64,000 nucleotides of DNA, taken from positions 10,311,248 to 10,375,247 of the forward strand of contig NC_035162.2 in the NCBI RefSeq assembly GCF_001659605.2, given 5' to 3'. The first letter of the stretch is position 1. Every line of letters begins with the position of its first letter. The notes under the pieces are model-generated. The model was not told where the DNA came from. It did no database searches and was given only the letters and a program-made list of their open reading frames with translations. This DNA comes from Manihot esculenta (Eukaryota; Streptophyta; Magnoliopsida; Malpighiales; Euphorbiaceae). A program made the translations under genes and the position numbers. Shown here piece after piece: positions 37,640 through 51,224 of this stretch.

Positions 37640-38761
37640 AAAATAAGTGGACCTCAACGTCAATGGGCCCCATCGTGGAGCCCACTTCCTCCTTCATGCC
37701 GGACGACTATGATTTTTATCCGTCCACGTGGCGTCAGGAAATTTTAGCCGTCCGGTCTGTTTCTACAATGGAAGGGCAATATCGTCATTCAAGCAAGCCC
37801 ATTGCCGTCAAAAAAAATTAATAATTTTTTCAAAAATCAAATATCATTTCCTCAATCAAATCAGACCAACGTCCACACCCTTCAAACATCCTCATCCAAC
37901 GGCATCCAACAGACCCAAAAAAAGAAAAAGGAGGGAAATAATATTAGCCGTCAGATCTCACTTCCCTTGCCCAATCCATGGGTTATATAACAAAATATCA
38001 GCGTACGCCTAGCACCCCACACAAGCACAATTATCACTTCTTCTTCTTCTTCTGCTCACTCAATCGAGCCTCACTCGGGCCCGATCATCAAAACATCTCA
38101 TTTTCACCGAAGGTTAGTTTCTTTTCTCAGATCTGATATCTATTCATATTCTGAATTCAGTTTGGATTCTGAGAAAACAGAGGAAACGAAGTGAAATAAG
38201 TTAAACCTTTTGCATTGAGCTTCTATTTAAATTTTGTTGAGTGATTGCTTATGTTTACTTACTTGATTTTCTATTCTCCCTTCCTGCATTTCTCTGGCAG
38301 CCAAACCGGCAAGATCTGTGCCTGCTTGTCTACTTGTTTGTTTATCTTCTAATTGAAGCTTACTTGTTTGTTTTACTCAACTTGATTGTTTAGATTTTCC
38401 GTCTTTATTGATAATTGCTTCCTCCAGTTTCTGTTTCTTTTTAGTTTCAATTTTTTGTGATATAAAATAATTTTAGATCTTAATTCTATGTTTATAATTG
38501 CAGTTAGATGACTGTTCTTCAGTTCATTGAATTCGATGAAATTTTTTCAAATTCGATTAAATTTTTTCAAATTTTCTGAAATTTTCTATTGACGTAATTA
38601 AGTTTCTTCCATTTCATTTTTGTCGAAGTACTTGTTATTTAAAAATTTTACTGATCCAATTTGTTTATATTTGTTGAATTTTTGCCGCATTTCCAACGGT
38701 TTAAATAGATGTTTGAGGTCCTGAAATTATTTCGATGTCGTTTATTTTCAGATAAACAAAA
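37640..38761 (+). promoter_or_regulatory. Beta-tubulin promoter, leader and leader intron
   Basis: Upstream elements are a TGGGCCCC site II-like motif (about 37664), a palindromic G-box CCACGTGG (37724-37731), and two TTAGCCGTC repeats (about 37745 and 37943). A clear TATATAA box lies at 37984-37990, so transcription should start near 38015-38020. The leader has a CTT-rich stretch (38038-38055). A donor AAG|GTTAG at 38113 and an acceptor TTTTCAG ending at 38751 define a ~640 bp leader intron that ends 10 bases before the start codon. Confidence 0.75.
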
Positions 38762-41497
<2,736 letters not shown>

Positions 41498-44400
41498 TGA
41501 ACTGTGAGAGGTCCCTTTATCAAATGTATTTTACAGCGTATGATGTCTAAATGTATCTGCTCTTTTCTGTTGAAACCGGGTGAATCATTTCAGTTGTAAA
41601 AGTGCCTGTATGGGTGAATCTTTCTAGTAGTCAAAATATAATGTAATATGGGAGGACGAAGAAAGATGTTGTGTAGTATTTGTTTATGGTTCCTTCTCTG
41701 GTGTTGCTCTCATTTTCATATTCCTTTAATGATAATGAAGTTTCTTTTGTTTTGTGTTTGAAGCCTCTCCATATGCCTTGGATTTGGATGCAGCAGGAAT
41801 ATGAAACATTATGCATTTACTTTGTCAACCCAAGAATCAATAATTGAGAGAGAGTTGATGGGCTTGCAGTTGTTGGGGAACCTCATGTGATTTGGATGGA
41901 CCAGGACAGCTGTTTATCACTTATCATGGTTGTTAATGTTGTGTGGTGGTGGCCGTTTGATTGCTCTGTATTTTACAGATGCTTAAGTTAAAGTCCACCG
42001 CTCTGACATTCAGGTAATGAGGTTAACTTGATGAATGAAATGTGCGGCCGTTGAGATGAAACTGTCTTCATTCTGCAAATTGACAAGCTTAGCTGGTTGG
42101 GACCTCAGTTTTGCATGAAATATGGTCAGTAATCTAATTCATTAAGCTCTCATTAGAATCTGCTTGGATTTTTTTTTTCAATCAAGCAAATTCATTAAGA
42201 TGCAACTAAATGATCCAACATCAGAACATTAGGCAGCTCATTCAAGTCTTATGACTAGCATGAGAACAAACCTCTCTTTCCATAGCATCAGCAACCAGTT
42301 AGTCTGTCGCTTTACCCAAGCAAAGGACATCCACAATCCTCAGTCCCTAGTAACTTGTTTGCTATATTATCTTTATTTATTTTTTAAAATATTATCACAT
42401 ATCTTAACTAATATCATTTTTAGTAATTACAATAATAAAATGTGCTTATAATACACTTATTATTAAACATTTATAAATATTATAACTAAACACTTAAATT
42501 ACAGGGTCCAACTAACTTATAAGCAAACACTAAATGCAAGTCTAATTTAAACACCTTTAGTTTATTGCAAAACTTAATTTAAATTTTTTATTAGTTGAGC
42601 CTTAGCTTAATCTCAGTCTGTTATTCGCATTGGGATTGAAATATATTTCAGTATGTTACAGATGATCTCTGACTTTTAGTTTCTTATCAACCCACCATAT
42701 GTTTGATTCCATTTGATTTACTTTTTGTAAGATGAATCACTCTCACATAATAAACTAAAGTTAATTTATCTTAATTTTAGTGGAATTTAGAAACAAGACC
42801 TTTAATTAGAAATTTGATTTCTTTTGTAACTTAGAGATAATAGATATCAAATCACATTTCCATATAAATGTTTGAACTACCTTTGCTTTTCGTATAAGCA
42901 AATGAAGTTAATAAGCCTATTGATTCTTGATGACATACTAAAACTTTTAAAATTGATTGTTATTGATGTTTTGAGATTCAAATAGATGTTAAAATCGATT
43001 GTTATTGATGTTTTGATATTTAAATATAAATTTATTTTAGAATATTTTTTGATAAGTTTAATTTATTTTTTTTGTACGTAGTTTTACCGTTTTAAGTTCT
43101 AACTTGATTGTTATTTACATTCGAAAGACGTGTTTGAGGGTAGGAGATTTTGATTTCTAAAGCAGCTCTTTAATTTTCGTTTGGCCCGTACAATCTTCTT
43201 ATTATTTCGAGTCTTTGTTTCTTGATTGATCTTATGAGTAAGTGGAATCAAACTAGGTTCTTGGACTCCTAAGAGCCTCTGCCAAGAATTTATATTATTA
43301 TTGATTCACGTTTTATAATGGCTCGACTTGATATTAAAAATGGTTTCGTTCATCGGTTAAGTAATAATTTTTTTTTAAATAGAGTTCGGAGATTAAAAGA
43401 GTAGAATTTGAAATCTATCAAATTTATTGAAATATACTTACCTACACTTAAAGACGAAATTAAATATATAAGTATAACGCTTAAGTTTTTTTATCCGTTA
43501 TTATAGTTAAATTCAAAATTAGAATATACTAAATTATAAAATGTAATAGGCAAAAACTCTAAACTTATTACTATAGTAACTAAATACTTTAAAGAGATTT
43601 TATACTATAATACTTAAAATGAGCGCCTATTTTAGAAACTACGATTACATCATTCAAAAAAAAAATTCAATTCATTCAATTTATTTTTATGAATTTGCAT
43701 TTAAAATATGATTTTTTATTATAATATTAATTTGATAGACACAATTTAAATAATTTCTAAATTAATTTTAGATTATAGCTAAAATTATATTTAATCTCAA
43801 AAGTTAATTATTTTTATTCAAAATAAAAATATTTGACTATAACCGAAAATAACATAAACGAGTAAGATAATATATTTATTTAAATTTATTTTTTTCTCTA
43901 CAATTTGAAATAAGAAATAGTTGAAATAATTATTTTAAAAAACTAAATAAATATAAAAGTGTGATAATAATCTTTATATAAAATATATTAAAAAATTTAT
44001 AAATATATAAATTTAAACATAAAAATTAAGGGGAAAAAAAAGAAGAAAAAGAAGGATAAAGGCATTAAAGGGGAAGTGCATGTTAGTCTAAGGTGCAATG
44101 GCAGTGAAATCAAAGCTACGAGCACGTGACATGTATCCACACCGACACTGCCTTTCTTCTCACTCTTCTCAAAAAGGCCAAAGTGATTGCGTGTGCCAGT
44201 ACGTTTCCTGAATAAATAAACTTAACCACTATTTGTTTTTTTTTTTTTTAAAAAAGAAAAGATGTTTTTTCTTCTTAAAAATTAAAAAATTGTAATGATA
44301 TTATCGATTTTTTTGTTATTATATTAAAATTTTCTTCACAATTTAATTATTCATACCAAAAATGTGATTCACAAATGAAGAAAAATATTTATTTTATTTA

Positions 44401-45134
44401 ATATTAAGATTAAAATCTAAATCATTAAAATAAAAATAAATTTATTTATCAATTTAATAATTTTAAATTATTTTTATTTCAACAAGTTGAATTTAATTAA
44501 AATTGCAATAAAATTATGCATCAGAATTTAAATTTTTTTATAAAAACTTATTTTGATTGATTTTTAATAAATTGTCATATATAAAAATTAAAAAAAATAT
44601 TCTTTGAACTTGTATTCTCTAAAAATTTAATTGAATTTTTTTTTATTACAAATAAATTTTCAGTGAATAATATATTAGATAACCAACAACCAAATACCTA
44701 ATTGGCCAATTCAATAATTTCTTATAACAAAAGTTTGAAATTTCATCCACTGAGCATCCGATTATATATTAGCAAAATTCAATTATTGAGTGCTTCTTTA
44801 GTTCACCTAACCCTAATCAATCAAGCAATAACCCTAAAACCCTTCTTACTTGTGAGAATCATATGTAAGTTTTTAAATCTAAAATCTCATTTTAAATCCC
44901 AAATTTGAGTTTAGTTTTAATTTATAAAGGAATTAAGATCTTATTGCCTCTCATCTATATGGTTACTCACTTAATTAATTGGTAATTATTTTCTCCAACA
45001 TACTTCCATTATATACATGCAAAAATAAAATAAAAAATAAAATAAAATAAAAATCATGGGACATTGGCTTCAATGATGAGTTCAGTGATGTAACAACTTC
45101 TCTTAACTGGATACAACACAATAAATAAAAAGGC

Positions 45135-45179
<45 letters not shown>

Positions 45180-45290
45180 TTTTATTTATTTAATAAAAAA
45201 TAATATTCAAAAATTAAAATAAAAGTTTTAAAATAAATTAAAAAAAGGAGAAGAAAATTAGTAATTCCAAGAGAAACAATGGCCAAAAAT
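41498..45290. other. Beta-tubulin 3' UTR and long AT-rich spacer
   Basis: The 3' UTR probably runs to about 41750. The rest is AT-rich. A small GC-richer stretch at about 44060-44210 contains a CACGTG core (44123-44128) but no open frame of note. An (AAT)n microsatellite lies at 45136-45179. Confidence 0.6.
45136..45179. repeat. (AAT)n microsatellite, ~15 units
   Basis: An uninterrupted AAT/ATA/TAA run about 120 bp upstream of the TATA box of the early nodulin-like gene. It is likely length-variable. Confidence 0.95.
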
Positions 45291-45296
45291 GTTAGC

Positions 45297-45304
45297 TATA
45301 AAAG
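45297..45304 (+). promoter_or_regulatory. TATA box of the early nodulin-like gene
   Basis: TATAAAAG, about 104 bp before the ATG at 45401. It places transcription start near 45330. Confidence 0.7.
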
Positions 45305-45400
45305 TGGAAGCATGTAACAGTTGTATTCTCATTGCCTTTATTCCTCAGAATAAGAAAAATCCACACTTCTCCATCATCTTCATACCTCACACTCCCAACA

Positions 45401-47011
45401 ATGGAACAGAGAGCATACATAAGACTTCATCCCTTCTCTTGTCTTCTTCTTCTTCTTCTTCTTCTTCTGTGTGTTTCAGGATCTGTTGAAGCTTACAAAA
45501 ACTACACAGTTGGTGATTCCTTGGGTTGGTATGACAATTCTGAAAAGCCTACTGTTAATTACCAGAAATGGGCTGATTCTAAGAACTTCAGCTTGGGAGA
45601 TTTCCTCAGTAAGCTCTCAAATTTTTCACTTTTCTTTATGTTTTCTTTTCAATTCATGGGTTTTCTTCCTGAATCTTTGATGAATTCATTCTTCTAATTA
45701 AGTCTCTCTCTCATGTCTGAAGTTTCTGATCTCTGATTGAATTGTTGCCTGAATCCGTTGATTTGTTGAATTTCTGTCTCTCTGCAGTCTGTGGTAATCA
45801 AATAAAAATTTAAGCTAAGCTCAGAGTCAGTGATGACATCTTCCACATGTTTCTGATCCCTTTATCAGATGCTTAAGTTTTTTTTTTCTTTTTTTTGGGT
45901 GAATTACTGACTTTCCGGTTGAATTCAATTAATGAAATGGATGAGTGATGGAGTTTCATCACAGAGGATAGGACAGGATAGTAAGCATTTAAGATGTTAC
46001 TATTTCTTTTCTTTTTTTTTTTTAAAAAAAAAGAAAATTCATTTTTTCTTTAATTCTATTGGACAGGTTTATTTTTTGAAACATATATATATATATATTT
46101 TTATAGAATGAAAACCTATAAAATAATAAATTTATTAAAAAATAGATTGAGTCGGTGCGGTCACATGGCAGTACAATTGGACAATGGCAGTAAAGAATGA
46201 AAATGAAAGTGCTCACTGACATCTGTCAGTCAGAACCCAAACTCACATATATTTCACTAGCTTTTAAGACAACACTTTCATTCTCTTTCTAATCTGGCAC
46301 TGTATCATTGGCCGTTCTGCTAAATAATGATAAATTATATAAAAAAAAATAATTCCAATTAACTCTTTAAAGAAAAAAATTATTATTTAGTATTTTTAAA
46401 AAATATATTAAAATATTTTTGCAAAAATCCAACATTCTCTGCAGTTTGGGTTAATTGATCAGTTCAATTAGGGTTAATTAATTAATGTTTTTTGTTTCTT
46501 AAATTTGATGTTAATGGCAGTTTTCAACACCAACAACAATCATTCAGTAGTTCAAACATACAACTTGACGACATACAAGCTCTGTGATTACGACAACGCC
46601 TTAGAAAATGATACCATAGAATGGTCAGCTACTGATCCTTCAAACACTGACACTCAAGGAGTCACCGTCGCTGTTCCTCTACTCAAGGAAGGAACCACTT
46701 ATTTCTTCTCCGGTGATTATGACGGCGACCAATGCAAGAACGGTCAACACTTCCAAATCAATGTCACTCATGGTCGAGGCTTGCCGGAAAGTCTCAAAAG
46801 TCCGTCGGAGCAGGCCCCTGCACCTAATAGTCCTGATGTCAACGGTGCTGATTCTGCACCAGAAACAATCGTACCTGCCAATTTTGATCATCCTCAAGAT
46901 GTAAGCGATGATGATAAGGTGGAGTCAGGTTCTATTTCGTTATATTTGAGGTTCATAAGCTTGAAGTTGAATGGGATTTTGGTTTTATTTGGGATTTTTT
47001 GCTTGTTTTGA
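45401..47011 (+). CDS. Early nodulin-like protein (phytocyanin domain, GPI-anchored)
   Basis: Exons 45401-45608 and 46521-47011 give 232 aa. The start at 45401 (MEQRAY) is preferred over an in-frame ATG at 45332 because it sits directly before the signal peptide (a nine-Leu core encoded by a CTT repeat, cleaved about after residue 31). The phytocyanin domain follows (YTVGDSLGW, FNTNNNHSVVQ, ending CKNGQHFQINV). Of the blue-copper ligands the first His (in NNNHS) remains, but the Cys position is Ser (YFFSGD) and the second His is missing, so copper binding is unlikely, as is usual for ENODLs. A Pro/Ala/Ser glycomodule (EQAPAPNSP) and a hydrophobic C-terminus point to a GPI-anchored cell-surface arabinogalactan-type protein. 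It resembles Arabidopsis ENODL8 (from memory). Confidence 0.93.
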
Positions 47012-47165
47012 TGGTTATTGTTGCTGTGAGGTTTTATATTTAAATTCATTTTATTTATATTTTCTTTTGTATCTTAATTAATTATTTACAAGTGATTATC
47101 ATCTTGTATAATATTGCATATCATAATCAATCTTACAGAGATTTTTTTTTTGAATTATTGACAAA

Positions 47166-47524
47166 TTAGTAGCAAACCAATAAAAATTTACTGGTGATTG
47201 TTGCTTGAAGATTTGCTTGTGCTTGAGGTTTCTTCTTCTTCTTCTCACCATTGGTACCCTGAAATCGGACTTCATCATTGTTTTTAGGCTTCTGTAAAAC
47301 ATAATCCCTCCTGAAAGATTTATCAGGAAGAATTAGAGGCTTCGCTCGCATCATCTCAGGATCCGCAGGTTGGCTTTCAGGTTTCTTTGCAGACTTCTTA
47401 GTATTAGCAAGATTGGAAGATTGTGATTTGTTCTTGTCGGTCATAGGAACCTTGGTGGGTTCAACCAGTTTCAATGCCTTTTGATCATCAACGCAGCAAA
47501 AGAGTTCCCCAGTGAAAAATCCAT
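47166..47524 (-). pseudogene. Frameshifted small gene or retrocopy fragment
   Basis: On the - strand an ATG at 47524 opens MDFSLGNSFAAL and stops after 17 codons. A one-base shift brings in a continuous frame (from about 47489) reading DDQKALKLVEPTKVP and on through a Lys/Pro-rich, probably basic and disordered sequence to a stop at 47166. The two parts look like one protein broken by a frameshift. There are no introns, and just beyond the end (about 47153-47143, - strand) is a run of ten A, which suggests a reverse-transcribed copy. I do not recognise the family. It may instead be a real short gene with a sequencing error. Confidence 0.45.
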
Positions 47525-49268
47525 GGCGATCGAATGCCTAAATCTCCACGCACTAACTCAGTAATCTTCCATGATCAAATTGGATTTCTCCAATTATTTT
47601 GCTGAAAAAATTACGTTACGAACATACTGGTCGTTTCTTTCCCTCTCTTCGGAAGGTTGGAGGAAAGAAAAAATAACTTTTGAGTAAAATAACTTTGAAA
47701 TGACATTTTTCTTTGTTTGCGAAGTAAAAAAAAATGAGGGAAAATAAAACTTATTTTATTTTTTATTTTTTATCTCCCTTGGTATTTTTCCTCCGTTTTC
47801 TTTTTAATTAAAAAAAAAAAGCCAAAGTAAAATAGATTTTATTTTTCCACTCTTATTTATTTTTCTTCATTTTCCAAATAAAAGAAAATGTCATAAATTA
47901 CGTTTTCCATCTAAAATTATATTAAAATTAAGGTTTATATGAAAAAAAAGACTAAAATTTTATAATATTTTACATTTATATCCTAAATTTAAAATTTTAA
48001 ACAATAAAATTAATTTTTTTCATATTTATCTTAATTTTAATTATTAATATCAATCAATTTTGACAAAATAAAGTTTAATCCATGTCACATAGGTTTATTA
48101 ATTTTTAAAAAAATTATTAAATAAAAAATTATAAACATTTTTATTAATTTATATTTATATCTAAAATTTTAAATTTTAAATAATAAAATTAAAAAATTTC
48201 AACTTACAACAATTATAACTAAAAAAACTACATTGAATTTAAATGAATACGTTTAATATAAATATAATTCTATATAAAACATATTTAAGAAATATTATAT
48301 TAATATTAATATAAAAATAAGTAAAATATTTATAATAAAATATAAATATTTAGTTTACTAATTATAAAATTTATTTTTGTGCAACCTTATAACATTGCAC
48401 CTAACTTAAAATATCCCACTGTTTCACATCCAACCCTAATTCTCAATCCTAATCCTCCATTTAGAATAAAAAACTTTACAAAAACTCAATTCAATTAATT
48501 TTTTTAAGAAAATAATTTAAAATTTTTAATTTCAAAAAAATAATTTTAAATAAAATTAATATTATACATAATTTTTTTCAAAAATTTATTTAATTTTTTT
48601 TTCTTATAAAATGAATCATACAAATATAAGATAAAAAATTAAACAAATTAAAAAATCTATTAGCCAAACTAATCTAGATTCATACTAGTATGTCCACTAA
48701 AAAGAGTAAGGTGCTTTTTCTTAAATTTTAAAAATGTTTCATATTTAAAATTTAAATTAAAAAATAAAAAGAATCCATGGCATCATAATTTATTTTTTAG
48801 GATAAACTATTAATATTAAAAAAGACAAAAATAGTAAAGTTTGAGATGCACTTAGAATTTAGAATTTCATATTAATAAATGAATTTATCAAATTTAGATA
48901 AGATTTTTTTTTTTAAATTTTAAATGATGCGTTAGGTTTAGATTAAATGAGTGTGTATAAGAATTATAGGCATAATAACAAGGAAAACCACCCAAAACTC
49001 TAATTATAGACACTCCTGGTAAGACAATAATATGATCTAAATTTGACATTTCTTCTCCTGATTTATCTCAAAAGTTTTCACCTACCACTCTAATTCAAGC
49101 CCCAACACCAGTTTTGGCCAAAGATATCTATCAATAGTTTATTTTTTTATTTTTTTGCCAAAGATCTATCTATAGTCTATCATGCTGGCTGTTTAGGGAT
49201 CAGAAAACTACCGGCCAAAGAAAAAGAGGGAAAAAAAAAAATTCTAATGGAGAAGTTGTAATCCTTAT
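47525..49268. other. AT-rich spacer
   Basis: AT-rich. The part at about 47640-47890 shares a 22 bp identical block with the MITE-like sequence at 58116-58407 (its core is GGGAAAATAAAACTTATT) and may be a diverged relative of it. Otherwise nothing recognised. Confidence 0.5.
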
Positions 49269-49276
49269 TATATAAA
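49269..49276 (+). promoter_or_regulatory. TATA box of the NOI gene
   Basis: TATATAAA, 119 bp before the start codon at 49395. Confidence 0.65.
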
Positions 49277-49394
49277 CTTTTTACAGAGCAGGGAATGATA
49301 GATTCCCTTTAAATTAATACATATACTGAGATTTCTTTTTTCTATATCACATCACATTATTCCAACTTTTCTCTCCTTGCTCTCCTTGTCCTCC

Positions 49395-50844
49395 ATGGAA
49401 AAGCAGGAGGTAAGCATTCCTAATTTTATAAGTTTTTTTTTTTCAAGAAATTAATTTTATTTTGTTTTCAATTTCAATTCTGATTTCTTTTATTAATTCA
49501 ATAAGAATGTTCTGATTTTTCTTATCTTTAATTTAATTATCTGTGAAAAGCCTTTTTCTTGACATTGAAGCTTTTTGAAAATGCAGCTTTTAGATATTGA
49601 GATGTTTTTATGTTTTGTAATTAAAATATATTATTTTTTAAATAAAACTATTTTTAATTATCTCTAATATAATTATATTTTTCTCAACTACAATTCTTGC
49701 AATTCTGTGAAATAGGGCAAACATAATTTTTTAAATAGACTCATTTTACGTAAAGATAAAAAATTTTAACAAAAATTACATGATATGTATTAATTGCCCT
49801 AAAAAGATAGTGAATCATAAAATTCACAAAGCATTGGTAGCAGAAATATGAATCCATGAACTTGTATTTGGTTAATATGCATTGATGACCAAAGGGATAT
49901 TAACCAAGCCAAGTTCACAAGGATTTTACGTCGATTCAATTGAGAAATGAGCAAGCATTTCTCGACTATCTAATAAGTGTGCGAAGAGTTTGTGCATCAA
50001 TATCTCGCACTAACTTCAACACACTTTAAAGTCTCGAGATCGAATCTTCTCATTCTTGAGAGTGCAGACACAAACTTTGTAATTTTGCAATGGGAAATTC
50101 ATCTAAACCTAATTCCTTTTCATCTGATTATATTTGAATAGCAATCATTTGCTCTTTAAGTTTCTAAGATGTTTTGTTAGATGATTCTCTGTTCTACAGA
50201 AAAATGGCTGGACATCCGTTCCTCAGTTTGGAGGCTGGGACTCCAAAACACCAGTAAACACCGATTACTCGGTGGTTTTTCAACAAGCTCGAGCTAACAG
50301 GAAACAGCAGAAGAGAGATATCAAACATCCCAGTCTTGGAAATGAAAGGGAATTTGCTCATACTCAACAAGATGATTCAGTCATGGTAACTTTCTACTTG
50401 CACAACTTAGTCTCATTAGGTTTACCATGCTCCCTTCAAACGAAGCGAATGCTATATAACATGTGGAAAATTCTTGTCTACAGTGGATTAAGAGATAGAC
50501 TCATGACATTGCAGCTTTTTGAATTTCATTCAAAAATTTGCAGTGAAATAAAAACAGAAATTTTAGAATGAAATAAAAAAATATGCGTAATGTCATTGGA
50601 TTGAGTCGCATATGAAAACGTAGACCTAGCCGAGGCAAGAAAATTTCTAAACTTGCAAGGAAAGCAAATTATATGAATTCTGCTTTGGAACAGAGAAAAT
50701 AATGAAGAAGAGAGAAAGCAGAGGACAAACAGAAAAAATCATCAACATAATTTGTGACTTTGCTTTCTAATCTTTCCCCTTTTTATTGTCATGCAGAGGA
50801 AAAAGAAGATCTTGACCTACATTAATTGCTGTATTAAGCCTTGA
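49395..50844 (+). CDS. NOI/RIN4-like protein, 82 aa
   Basis: Three exons, 49395-49409 (only five codons, MEKQE), 50200-50385 and 50797-50844, make an 82-residue protein. Residues 12-19 (VPQFGGWD) are the NOI signature, also the consensus cleaved in RIN4 and NOI proteins by the bacterial protease AvrRpt2; the rest of the domain follows (YSVVFQQARANRKQQKRD). The C-terminus RKKKILTYINCCIKP has a basic patch and a Cys pair, as in family members that are acylated and held at the plasma membrane. NOI proteins are linked to immune signalling and exocytosis. The short first and last exons are easily missed by automatic annotation. Confidence 0.9.
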
Positions 50845-51224
50845 TTTGCAGATAATTTTCAAGGCATTGTCTACAAATCTCCTATATTTTTACAATATTA
50901 GAAACAAGGTTTGGCTAGTAAATCTACAGATGAAAAATGTCCATGAATAGATATTTCATCTGGGAACTTTCTGTAAAATTTTTGTGTGCTATATATGTCT
51001 AAACAGACAAATTTCTAATTCAGCATCTGCTCTATATTGGAAAAGCAGGAAAAGATATGTTGAACTGGATAAACACAGTGAATTTCTATATTATCAATAA
51101 TATTATTTGCAAGGAGGGATACACAGCATAGAATCCATTTTATTTATTCAAGACAAGTTTCAGCGTAAGTGTACAGTTCACATATGCACTTTCAGTATGG
51201 ACTGAAGAAGCATAATACCTGCGC
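50845..51224. other. Convergent 3' flanks of the NOI gene and PYD2
   Basis: Both genes end here; the stretch should hold both 3' UTRs. No other feature seen. Confidence 0.6.
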
